From the NCBI RefSeq assembly GCF_019430905.1, contig NZ_JAHYCA010000003.1, positions 310,001-374,000 on the forward strand: 64,000 nucleotides of DNA. The letters are read 5' to 3'. The position numbers and the translations under genes are program-made. Under the pieces are notes generated by a model. The model was not told the DNA's origin. It did no database searches and saw only the letters and a program-made list of their open reading frames with translations. Of the stretch, positions 21,005 through 28,984 are shown one piece after another. Numbering within the stretch: the stretch's first letter is position 1; every line of letters begins with the position of its first letter. The DNA comes from Billgrantia antri. Its GTDB lineage: Bacteria > Pseudomonadota > Gammaproteobacteria > Pseudomonadales > Halomonadaceae.

Positions 21005-24000
21005 TTAATGATTGTCGTCTCGCCACGACGGGGCGCCGGCCGCCAGCACCTCTCTCCCGTTCGGAACCGGCAGAATGTCATGCCGCCCAGGCACGCCGCC
21101 CCACTGCTTCAAGTAGTCCTGCAACTTTACAAGCGGCATCGGCCGGGCAAAGAAGAAGCCCTGGAAAACATCACAGCCATGTGCCGCCAGGAAGTCGCGC
21201 TGCTCTGCCTCCTCGATGCCTTCGGCCACCACCAGCAGCCCCAAGTGATGCGCCATCGAGATGATACCTTGAACGATGGCGCCATCGTGGCGATTGACGG
21301 TCACATCGCGCACGAAACTGCGATCGATCTTGATCTTGCCGATGGGCAACTGCTTCAAATAGCTCAAGCTGGAGAAGCCGGTACCGAAGTCATCGATGGA
21401 TACCTCCACCCCCATGTCGCGCAGCTGGTGCAGGGTCTCGACGGCCGCCGCGGTGTCGGTCATCAGGACCCCCTCGGTGAGCTCCAGTTCGAGATAGTCC
21501 GCCGACAGCCCGGTCTCCAGCAGCGCCTGTTGAAGATTGGTCAGGAAGTTGGCGCGGCGGAACTGCAGCGGTGACAGATTCACCGACACGCGGTAGCGGC
21601 CGTAGCCCTCGGCGGCCAATCGGCACATATCGCGGCACGCCTGGCGCAGCACCCATTCGCTGATCGGCCCGATCTGTCCGGTGTCCTCGGCCAGCGGAAT
21701 GAACAGCCCCGGGGAGAGGTACCCCTTGACCGGATGTTTCCAGCGCACCAGCGCCTCGAAACCGACCACCTCACCGCTCCGGGCGCAGAGCAGGGGCTGA
21801 TAGTGCAACTCGAAGTTTTCCGCCTCGATGGCTTCCTGCAGGTCGTTGCGCAGCGCCATGCGCTCGCTCACTTCGTCGTTGATATCGCTGGTGAAACACT
21901 CCCAGGCATTGCGCCCCTTCTGCTTGGCACGGTACATCGCCATGTCGGCCTGCTGGATCAACTCGACGGGATTCTCTAGTCCCTCGCGCAGGAAGGCGAT
22001 GCCCACGCTGGCACCGATGTAGAGTTCGTGCTCGCCAACCCGATAGGGACGACGAATGCTGGGGAGCAATTGCTCGACCAGGTGAATGGCCTGTTCCTCC
22101 CGCTCCAGCTCGGGCAACAGGATGACGAACTCATCACTGCCGAAGCGAGCCAGCGTATCCCCCGGGTTCAAGGCCTCGCCCAGGCGCTGGGCAGCCTGGA
22201 TCAGCACCTGGTCGCCCACTTCGTGGCCGAGACTGTCGTTGATCGGCTTGAAATCATCCAGGTCGAGGAACAGCACCGCCAGGTGACACCCGTGTCGCTG
22301 CGCCAGCAGCACGTCGTGCAGCAAGTGGTCCTCGAACAGCGAGCGGTTGGCCAGCCCCGTCAGCGCATCGTGGCTGGCATGATAGGAGAGCTTCGCCTCG
22401 TAGGCCTTGCGCTCGGAAATATCGTGCTGGATACCGATGAAATGGCTCACGCTGCCGCTGTCATCCCGCACCGGCGCCAGGTAAAGACTGTTCCAGAACG
22501 GCGAGCCATCCTTGCGGTAGCAGCACAGCGTGACATTGATCTCGCGCTGCTCGGCAATCGCCTGCTTCAGTTGCGCCAGGGCGGCTGGATCAGTTTCGGC
22601 GCCCTGCAGGAAGTTGCCGTTGCTTCCCAGCACTTCATCCCGCCGGTAGCCGGTGATCCGCTCGAATGCCTCGTTGACGTAGATAATGGGGTTACCGGGC
22701 AGCCGAGCATCGGTAATGATGATGCCGTTGATGCTCGCCTCGACGCTGCGCTGCAGGATGCGCAGTTCGGTCTCGCGCCGATGCTGCTCTGTCATATCCT
22801 TGGCGATGCCGTAGAAACCGATGATACGCTCGTTGACCACGATGGGCAGGTTGGTTACGTCCAGGGAGACACTGCGATTTTCACGGTGCTGGATGGTCAC
22901 CGAATAGCGAAACGCCTCGCCCCTGTCGGCATCGCGATAGAGCGATTCGATGTGCTCACGGTCCTTATGCTGGACCAGCCGCGAAAAATGCAGGCCGATC
23001 AATTGCTCCAGGGCATAGCCGGTAACGCTGCTGCAGGCCGCATTGGCCGTGGTGAAATGTCCCTCCAGATCGAGGGAGAAAACCGCATCGGGATGATAGG
23101 TGAACATCGAGCGATAGCGCTGCTCGTTCTCCTTCAACGCCCGACGGTTGCGCTCACGCTCCACGGCCAACGACACCAGTTCGGCCGCCTCTATCACGCG
23201 ACGGCGATCGCTTCGCGTGGGTTCGCCCGGTTGATGGTAGTAGATGGCAAAGGTGCCCAAGAGCTGTTGGTTGCTGCCCACCACGGGATAGGACCAGCAG
23301 GCTCTCAGGCCGTGGCGGGCCGCGAGTGCATGGTAGCCAACCCAGCGCGGGTCGTTGGCCAGATCGGTGCAGATGACGAAGTCGCGCAGGTACGCCGCGC
23401 GGCCGCAGGCACCATTGTCGGGACCGATTTCCACGCTCCCGACCGCACCGCAATAGGCTTGCGGCAAACTCACGCTATGCAGTTGCTCCAGCCGCTGCTG
23501 CGCCTCGTCGCAGAGCATGATGGAGGCGATTCCGCCCGGCACCTGGACCTCCACGATGCGGCAGATGGCCTTGAGCGTTTCCTTGAGGGGCTGATCCCGT
23601 GCAATCAACGTCTGTACACGCTGCTGCGCCCGCAGATGGCGTTGCGTGCGTGCCAGCGCCAGCGAGCGCCGCCGGCTCAGACCGTCCATCCCGAGGCTGA
23701 AAGCCAGTAGGTAGCTCATGATAAGCCCCCCGATGGCCACACCGAGTGGCATCAACCCCGTCAGGCTGGCTTTCAGCGGCCCTGCATCATGGATGCGCAT
23801 TTCCATGGCGGCTCCGCCTGGCAACACCACCAGCCCGCGCCGCAGCTCCACTCCCGTTTCAGCATCCTGCAGGTTATTGATCGGCAACAGGCTCACATCG
23901 CTCCGCATGGAGAGTCGCAGCGGCGTCACCAAGGAGTTCACCTCCTCGCGAAACAGCCGAGTGAGGTCGAGTACGGCAATCAGCTTGCCATGCGCAGGCA

Positions 24001-25039
24001 GCGACAACGGTACCGATACGAGGGCAAGCTCGGGGTTGTCCGCGTCCGGCAGCACCCAGCGAGGGTAAGGACCGCCCACCGCCAGCCAGTCCAGCAGCCA
24101 GTCATGACCTACCAGCCAATCGGATAAACGAAAGTCGTCTCTTTCTCGCCCCCAGCGAAGCTGCTCGTCGAGCCCGGACTGCCAGTGAAGCGCGACCAGG
24201 CTTGGCATATCGCGAAAGAACCCCTCGACCTCGACTTCCCGATACTTTCGAGGCGGCAGCCCCCCGAACTCCACCCACCGCTCCGCCATGCGCTGGAGTT
24301 CACGCTGCTTGTTGTCCACCACGCGCTCGGCGCTGACCTTGAAGGTAAAGAACAGCTCCGTCGCATGCTGCTGCCTGGCGTCGTACTGCTGCCAGGTAAG
24401 CCCGTACCAGGCAATGCCACTGGCCAGTACACCGCCAGTCAGGGCCAGTATCGTCGTACGATTCAAAGCAGGCATTACGGCCGGGTGACGCGCCATCACC
24501 ATCATGGCCGTACCGCTCAGCAGTGCAGGCAGAGCGGTAAAGGGCGTGGCGAAGGCGCACCCCCAGGGACTGGCTACAAACAGATCCGGCCGCAACCCTG
24601 CCACCACGCTAGCCCCCCCGACCAGGAACAGGCCGACGCCGCCCAGCCACCAGAACAGGCGAGCACGCGCCGAGCGATTGCTGGCCATCAAGCATACGGA
24701 CACGATCAGTATGGCAATGCTGGTGGCCGGTGTGAGCGGCTGAAATCCAAATGCGACGGCAACGGACAGATCGCCGGGTAGCCATGCCATCAACGGCGCG
24801 TACAGGCCGATCGGCAGGAGCATTGCCCCGCAAAGCTGGGCCGTTCTCACCCTTCCCACCTGCGTCGCCAACAGCCCAGTACCCACCAGCACCATGATCG
24901 GCAGACTAATCCCGGGCGGCTGCCATTCGACCGGCAGCTGCCAGGTAGCAAGGCCGTTGACGATGCCCATGACCAGCAGCAGCACTGGCACTAGCACCAG
25001 CCAGGTATGAAGCGCCACTTGCTGTGAATTGTTGGGCAT
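21005..25039 (-). CDS. Large membrane sensor with GAF, PAS, PAS, GGDEF and EAL domains
   Basis: A 1344-residue c-di-GMP enzyme. An N-terminal block of six to seven membrane helices (1-215) leads to an external segment of about 220 residues, a further helix near 445, GAF (about 490-640), two PAS domains (about 650-890), GGDEF (about 900-1060) and EAL (about 1075-1320). The GGDEF signature reads GSDEF and the RxxD inhibitory site is missing. The EAL catalytic set looks intact (FEALVRW, SVNLS, ELTEG, DDFGTG, KIDRSF, AEGIE, FQGFFF), so net phosphodiesterase activity is the better guess. It has its own FliA promoter, tying it to late flagellar expression. Confidence 0.92.
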   Translation of the reverse strand: MPNNSQQVALHTWLVLVPVLLLVMGIVNGLATWQLPVEWQPPGISLPIMVLVGTGLLATQVGRVRTAQLCGAMLLPIGLYAPLMAWLPGDLSVAVAFGFQPLTPATSIAILIVSVCLMASNRSARARLFWWLGGVGLFLVGGASVVAGLRPDLFVASPWGCAFATPFTALPALLSGTAMMVMARHPAVMPALNRTTILALTGGVLASGIAWYGLTWQQYDARQQHATELFFTFKVSAERVVDNKQRELQRMAERWVEFGGLPPRKYREVEVEGFFRDMPSLVALHWQSGLDEQLRWGRERDDFRLSDWLVGHDWLLDWLAVGGPYPRWVLPDADNPELALVSVPLSLPAHGKLIAVLDLTRLFREEVNSLVTPLRLSMRSDVSLLPINNLQDAETGVELRRGLVVLPGGAAMEMRIHDAGPLKASLTGLMPLGVAIGGLIMSYLLAFSLGMDGLSRRRSLALARTQRHLRAQQRVQTLIARDQPLKETLKAICRIVEVQVPGGIASIMLCDEAQQRLEQLHSVSLPQAYCGAVGSVEIGPDNGACGRAAYLRDFVICTDLANDPRWVGYHALAARHGLRACWSYPVVGSNQQLLGTFAIYYHQPGEPTRSDRRRVIEAAELVSLAVERERNRRALKENEQRYRSMFTYHPDAVFSLDLEGHFTTANAACSSVTGYALEQLIGLHFSRLVQHKDREHIESLYRDADRGEAFRYSVTIQHRENRSVSLDVTNLPIVVNERIIGFYGIAKDMTEQHRRETELRILQRSVEASINGIIITDARLPGNPIIYVNEAFERITGYRRDEVLGSNGNFLQGAETDPAALAQLKQAIAEQREINVTLCCYRKDGSPFWNSLYLAPVRDDSGSVSHFIGIQHDISERKAYEAKLSYHASHDALTGLANRSLFEDHLLHDVLLAQRHGCHLAVLFLDLDDFKPINDSLGHEVGDQVLIQAAQRLGEALNPGDTLARFGSDEFVILLPELEREEQAIHLVEQLLPSIRRPYRVGEHELYIGASVGIAFLREGLENPVELIQQADMAMYRAKQKGRNAWECFTSDINDEVSERMALRNDLQEAIEAENFELHYQPLLCARSGEVVGFEALVRWKHPVKGYLSPGLFIPLAEDTGQIGPISEWVLRQACRDMCRLAAEGYGRYRVSVNLSPLQFRRANFLTNLQQALLETGLSADYLELELTEGVLMTDTAAAVETLHQLRDMGVEVSIDDFGTGFSSLSYLKQLPIGKIKIDRSFVRDVTVNRHDGAIVQGIISMAHHLGLLVVAEGIEEAEQRDFLAAHGCDVFQGFFFARPMPLVKLQDYLKQWGGVPGRHDILPVPNGREVLAAGAPSWRDDNH

Positions 25040-25071
25040 TCGTCCCCCACTCGCTAATTTCCCTGAGTGAA

Positions 25072-25098
25072 TTATCGGCAGCGAGCGGCGGGACTTGA
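25072..25098 (-). promoter_or_regulatory. FliA (sigma-28) promoter of the GGDEF/EAL-ycgR operon
   Basis: Minus strand: TCAAGTCC, 11 bases, GCCGATAA. The -10 is perfect and lies about 33 bases before the start at 25039. It places a c-di-GMP turnover enzyme and the PilZ protein behind it in the FliA regulon. Confidence 0.8.
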
Positions 25099-25127
25099 GG
25101 AACTGGGGTGAGGGAACTCGTGCAGGA

Positions 25128-26408
25128 TCAAGCGTCGCAGGGTTCGAGCGCCGCCATGACCAGGTTACGCCCCTCCCGCTTGGCGCGGTAAAGCGCGTGG
25201 TCAGCGCGCTTGAGCGCTTCCTGAGCCGGCTCGTCCTGCTCCAGCCGGGTTACCCCAATACTGGTGGTGACGGGAATGGGCTCGCCATCGAAACCGCTGA
25301 AAGTGGCATTTTCCACGGCATGTCGAATTCGCTCGGCGACATCCAGCGCCCTGGCCTGGCTACTGCCGACCAGGATGATCACGAACTCCTCGCCACCGTA
25401 GCGCGCAACACAGTCATGCCGGCGCGTCTGTTGCACCAGCAGTTCGGCGAACTGGTACAGTACACTATCCCCAGCAGAGTGACCGTAGCTGTCATTGATC
25501 TGCTTGAAGTGGTCGAGATCCGCCATCAACAGCGAACAGGGAATGCTGCCAAGGCGGTCCTGGCCCTCGATCTCTCGCTGCCAGGCCTGGACTTTCTCCA
25601 GATGCAGCTCCAGCGCACCGCGGTTGTAGAGCCCGGTCAAGGGGTCATGGGTCGCCTGGCGATAGAGTCGCAACAACAGGCTGAGCTGAAAGTGGTTGGC
25701 TGCCAACGATACGCCCAGCAGACTGGCAAGCAGCCACATGCTCTCCACGCCTCGGCCGGTCAGCCAGCTGCCATCGACGGCCTGAGAGAACCCCAGCAGC
25801 CCGAGCATGGCAAGTCCGGCAGCAAGCGATTCCAACAGGGTAAAGGGAAACACGCTCAGCGCCGCCACCAGCAGGAACGGAATGAAGCCGTAACCCACCA
25901 GATTTTGCACCTGCTCAGATGGCAGCATGAGCAGTACGAACAGGTAGAACCCCGCCGGTAGGGCCAGCAACATACCGGCGCTGAAGCGAATGCGTCGTAT
26001 CCGCTCGTGCGTGACATAGGCCAACACCACGACGCCCATCAGCCCCAGCAACAGTCCCACCCGCCCCACCAAGGTCAGGTACAAAAGCTCGCTGGGTAGC
26101 ACGAGTGCATCCACCACGATCCATAATGGGGAAAGCAGCGTAAAGATGAGGCTAAGGGCTAACACACGGCTACGCAAGTATCGTGCGTGAGCGAAGGCAA
26201 AATCTCGCGAGTGGTGGCGACTGCTCAGGGTATCACGCAGGGCACTCAGGCCGACGAACAGCTCATGGCCCACCTCGGGCGGTTCGGCCAACGCATCCAG
26301 GCGCCGGCTCTGGTACTCATGGGTCTCACGCGTTTGGCTGAAGCGCATGCTATCGCCTTGTCGGAGGGCCACCCTTCCTGATGGCCGGAAACGGAAACGC
26401 TGCTCCAT
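25128..26408 (-). CDS. Membrane-bound diguanylate cyclase
   Basis: A 426-residue protein. About 60-85 cytoplasmic residues are followed by five to six membrane helices (about 70-255) and a C-terminal GGDEF domain. The active motif is GGEEF (ARYGGEEFVIIL) with an RxxD product-inhibition site (RRHD) just before it, so an active synthase of c-di-GMP is expected. The start at 26408 is the longest reading; ATG 26348 (MRFSQTRETH) has AAGG upstream and is equally plausible. There is no FliA promoter; a TATAAC element near 26450 is only suggestive. Confidence 0.9.
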   Translation of the reverse strand: MEQRFRFRPSGRVALRQGDSMRFSQTRETHEYQSRRLDALAEPPEVGHELFVGLSALRDTLSSRHHSRDFAFAHARYLRSRVLALSLIFTLLSPLWIVVDALVLPSELLYLTLVGRVGLLLGLMGVVVLAYVTHERIRRIRFSAGMLLALPAGFYLFVLLMLPSEQVQNLVGYGFIPFLLVAALSVFPFTLLESLAAGLAMLGLLGFSQAVDGSWLTGRGVESMWLLASLLGVSLAANHFQLSLLLRLYRQATHDPLTGLYNRGALELHLEKVQAWQREIEGQDRLGSIPCSLLMADLDHFKQINDSYGHSAGDSVLYQFAELLVQQTRRHDCVARYGGEEFVIILVGSSQARALDVAERIRHAVENATFSGFDGEPIPVTTSIGVTRLEQDEPAQEALKRADHALYRAKREGRNLVMAALEPCDA

Positions 26409-26532
26409 GGCTGGACGAAGGGCCTCTGTGCAGCTTTGTCGTTATATCAGAGCAAGCTCAAGGTAACGAGTCCACAAGGCTTGACATACGACAAACATCA
26501 AGCCATTTCACAGCCATTTCAGCCATCGCGCC

Positions 26533-26763
26533 TCAAGCGAACCGGTCCAGACGGGCAATCGACTGAAAACGCCCTTCCGGCGTAAAGCAGAGACGAAAGG
26601 TGCCATGCACGCCATCCCGCGACACCACTCGCCGCAGCGCCTCGGCCGGAAACACTACCCGCCGACCGTCCAGGCTACGGGCCATCACCTGCCCTGCCCG
26701 CCCCTCATAATGGGCAAGGCAGGCCTCGCAAGATAGGGATAGCGTGACATCGATACTCGGCAT
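26533..26763 (-). CDS. DUF2835 family protein
   Basis: A small protein of 76 residues from ATG 26763, or 85 from 26790. It contains HYEGRAGQVMARSLDGRRVVFPAEALRRVVSRDGVHGTFRL, the signature of the uncharacterised DUF2835 family common in gammaproteobacteria. The function is unknown. It sits between the cyclase gene and a divergently transcribed secreted-protein gene, and I see no reason to link it to motility. Confidence 0.75.
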   Translation of the reverse strand: MPSIDVTLSLSCEACLAHYEGRAGQVMARSLDGRRVVFPAEALRRVVSRDGVHGTFRLCFTPEGRFQSIARLDRFA

Positions 26764-26922
26764 GCGCTTCGACCGGCCCTGAGGTTTCATTATGGATCAT
26801 GTTCTACAGCCGCTGGCTTAAGTGTTGAATCAGCGACTTCTCATCGACGTACAACCGCCTTATTCTACGACACTCGATAACGATGATAAGAGCTCAACGC
26901 TCGATTACGCAGGAATAACACC

Positions 26923-27423
26923 TTGAACAGATCCTCCCTCTCCCGTACCGCTCTGGCAGGCGGCGCCTCGGTCGTGGGCCTGGCCCTGATGCTCGGCACG
27001 GCCCAGGCCCAGGAGCCCGACTGGACCGCCGAACCCAGCTATGGCAGCCACCACCTTGCCGCCGGCTTCACGCCCGATCCCTGGACCCAGAGCCTGCAGG
27101 CAGGCGGCTCCTCGCCCGTCAGTGGCAAACTGGGCCCCAACTGCACCGGCTACATCATGGCCAGTGCACCGGACGTGGACCTGCACTACACCGCCGGCAG
27201 CATGCCGCTCTACGTCACCGTGAGTTCCAGCACCGACACCACCCTGGTCATCAATGCCCCGGACGGCCGCTGGTACTGCAACGACGACTTCAACGGCCTC
27301 GACCCAGTGGTCATGTTCCAGAACCCGCCCAGTGGCATGTACAACATCTGGGTCGGCGTTCACGGTAGCGACCAGATGCAGCCGGCCACCTTGAAGATTA
27401 CCGAGCTGAATCCTGCAAACTGA
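26923..27423 (+). CDS. Secreted protein of unknown function (signal peptide, beta-rich)
   Basis: A 166-residue protein beginning at a TTG codon with AGGAA seven bases upstream. A clear signal peptide ends at about residue 29 (GLALMLGTAQAQ). The mature part is rich in Gly, Asp and aromatic residues, has one cysteine pair (GPNCTGY and WYCNDD), and shows alternating hydrophobic strands (LYVTVSSSTDTTLVINAPDG, GMYNIWVGVHG) that resemble a PPC-like beta sandwich. I do not recognise the family. A degraded copy lies 1.1 kb downstream at 28510-28882. Confidence 0.85.
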   Translation: MNRSSLSRTALAGGASVVGLALMLGTAQAQEPDWTAEPSYGSHHLAAGFTPDPWTQSLQAGGSSPVSGKLGPNCTGYIMASAPDVDLHYTAGSMPLYVTVSSSTDTTLVINAPDGRWYCNDDFNGLDPVVMFQNPPSGMYNIWVGVHGSDQMQPATLKITELNPAN

Positions 27424-27458
27424 AACGCAAGCCCCCTGCTCATGCCAGCCAAGCGAGG

Positions 27459-27478
27459 CCCCGCATCTCACAGCGGGG
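27459..27478 (+). terminator. Possible terminator of the secreted-protein gene
   Basis: A six-base GC stem (CCCCGC/GCGGGG) with an eight-base loop, 36 bases after the stop codon. There is no real T run, so confidence is modest. Confidence 0.4.
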
Positions 27479-27593
27479 TCTCGATGTCCAATGGCCACCC
27501 CCGCCGCCCCAGCCCTGAGGAAGCATCATGAGCTCGAGGCCCACGGGAGCAACCGTGGTTTGGGGAGGGTGACTCTAGGCGCTTGTGTCAGCG

Positions 27594-27950
27594 TTATGCA
27601 GGATCGGTTTGCACCTCCTGGGAGCGTTGATAGAGACGACGGATCCTCTCTATAGCCACGGCTTCGTGCTCGTCCAGCACAATCTGTGTCCCCCTTTCTC
27701 GCTTAGCATCCTCAACTGTTCTGATCAGCTGATCTGAATACCTTCTTAAAAGATGACTGAGGTTCATGCGAATCATGGAAATTTCCAGCTCGAATTCTGA
27801 CTTAAGATTTCGGAGCCGATGTATTTCTTTGGGGACACGACATCCATCTATTTTGACACGAAGCGTATCGTGGAGAAAGAGCTCAATGTTCTTAAGCTTC
27901 GGTATTACTTCTTCCAGCAGCTCCGTATCCGTTACGCTGGTCTGGATCAT
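27594..27950 (-). CDS. Unrecognised small protein, helical
   Basis: About 118 residues from ATG 27950, chosen because GAGGAG lies ten bases upstream. An ATG at 27968 adds six residues but stands in front of that site. The product is charged and largely helical (TDTELLEEVIPKLKNIELFLHD, EFELEISMIRMNLSHLLRRYSD). It has no signal peptide, membrane helix or family motif that I recognise. It is less GC-rich than the core flagellar genes and lies between the secreted protein and a dead flagellin gene, so it is an accessory gene. It could be a remnant of a filament-associated chaperone cassette, but nothing proves that. Confidence 0.55.
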   Translation of the reverse strand: MIQTSVTDTELLEEVIPKLKNIELFLHDTLRVKIDGCRVPKEIHRLRNLKSEFELEISMIRMNLSHLLRRYSDQLIRTVEDAKRERGTQIVLDEHEAVAIERIRRLYQRSQEVQTDPA

Positions 27951-28011
27951 CGAGTTCTTTCTCCTCATGCAATAAATGCTGCAATGGTGCTAGTTGCTCG
28001 CTTGTAGCGCT

Positions 28012-28030
28012 GGGAGGATAAATTCCTCCC
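28012..28030 (-). terminator. Hairpin downstream of the flagellin remnant
   Basis: A seven-base perfect stem (GGGAGGA/TCCTCCC) with a five-base loop, 18 bases beyond the remnant stop codon. It has the position of a fossil flagellin terminator. No T tract. Confidence 0.45.
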
Positions 28031-28047
28031 ACCACCCGCATGCCGGC

Positions 28048-28225
28048 TTACCCTAGCAGGGCCAGCACAGTTTGAGGCACCTGGTTCGCTTGGGCCAGCA
28101 TGCTCGTGCCGGCTTGCTGAAGGATCTGCGCCTTGGTTAGGTTGGCGATTTCTGACGAATAATCAGCATCCATAATGCGAGAAACAGCGCGTGAGCAAAA
28201 GGATGTTGTTGTTGATGGTTAACAT
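28048..28225 (-). pseudogene. Remnant of a second flagellin gene (internal deletion and frameshift)
   Basis: Reading minus-strand codons upward from a TAA at 28048-28050 gives a flagellin C-terminus: [19 protein letters not shown], then [18 protein letters not shown] and TVLALLG. It aligns with the last 47 residues of FliC (33827) with about a dozen changes. At 28225, in another frame, an ATG opens MLTINNNI, like a flagellin start. A perfectly spaced FliA promoter lies 35 bases further up. So the promoter, the first codons and the last codons survive while about 1 kb of the middle is lost and the frame is broken. Confidence 0.85.
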
Positions 28226-28259
28226 AAAGGAAGCTCACCGCACCTAGGTCATTTTACCC

Positions 28260-28286
28260 TTATCGGCCTAAGCGCGCTGAGCTTTA
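28260..28286 (-). promoter_or_regulatory. FliA (sigma-28) promoter in front of the dead flagellin
   Basis: Minus strand: TAAAGCTC, 11 bases, GCCGATAA. The -10 is perfect and the -35 good. It may still be transcribed and produce a short non-coding RNA of about 200 bases ending near the hairpin at 28012. Confidence 0.8.
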
Positions 28287-28509
28287 GGAGTCACTTAAGA
28301 AAAAGACGTTTCGGCACACTTTTGTATCGACGCGGTCCCAAGCCTTGATCGTTACGCCCCGGGAGGGCTTACACTGGCTCTCCGCCGGTAATTAACAAAG
28401 TCGTCTGTACATCTCCTATCGCCTGAGCCAAGCCTGCTCAGCCTACTAAAAGACAACCGACTTCCGGCTGTAGTCTGTAGAATAACAAAATGACTCCGGC
28501 CCGGCGGCT
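28287..28509. other. Non-coding stretch, nothing recognised
   Basis: I see no open frame, promoter or repeat I can support here. It lies between the fossil flagellin promoter and the degraded secreted-protein copy and is probably eroded sequence. Confidence 0.5.
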
Positions 28510-28882
28510 ATTACCTCCGCCAGCTTCAGCCCCGCCTCTAGGGCGCAGAGCCTGCAGGCAGGCTGTTCCTCACCGGTCAGCGGCAAGCTGGGGCCCAATT
28601 GCATCGGTTACATCATGAACCGGCCCCCAGATATCGATCTGCACCTTCACTGCCGTCAGCATACCGCTCTACATCACCGGCACTTCCGGCATTGACACCA
28701 CGACGGTAATCAATGCACCCGACAACCGCTAGTAGTGCTATGACAACTTAAACGGCCTCCACCCGAATGGTTATGCTCCAGAACCCACCAGTGGCTTGTA
28801 CAACGTTTGAGTCGGTGTGCATAGCAGAAGCCAGATGCAGCCGGCGACCTTGAAAATCACCGAGCTGAATCTATCCCAGTAG
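28510..28882 (+). pseudogene. Degraded copy of the secreted-protein gene at 26923
   Basis: Aligns with the last two thirds of the gene at 26923-27423, from its QSLQAGGSS region to the stop (QPATLKITELN is kept). Damage is clear: the codons for Trp-Tyr in the WYCND segment read TAG TAG, the Trp of IWVGV reads TGA, and at least one extra base shifts the frame near 28650. The signal-peptide part is missing. It is a dead duplicate in the same orientation as the intact gene. Confidence 0.85.
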
Positions 28883-28962
28883 CCCCATAGTCAACAAAAA
28901 CGGGTCGCACGAAGCGGGCCAGTCTAGAAACCAGAGAGACTAGGCACGCCACAGCGGAGTGT

Positions 28963-28984
28963 AAAAATGATGTTTATACATCAT
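28963..28984 (-). terminator. Terminator overlapping the stop codon of the glycosyltransferase fusion
   Basis: On the minus strand a seven-base stem (ATGATGT/ACATCAT) with a four-base loop is followed by TTTTTA. The TAA stop lies in the loop. The stem is AT-rich and therefore weak, but the U run is good. Confidence 0.6.

Noticed and set aside
22028..23710. A 560-codon open frame on the plus strand opposite the GGDEF/EAL gene
   Set aside because: It mirrors the PAS-GGDEF coding region, has no ribosome site of note and no recognisable domain.
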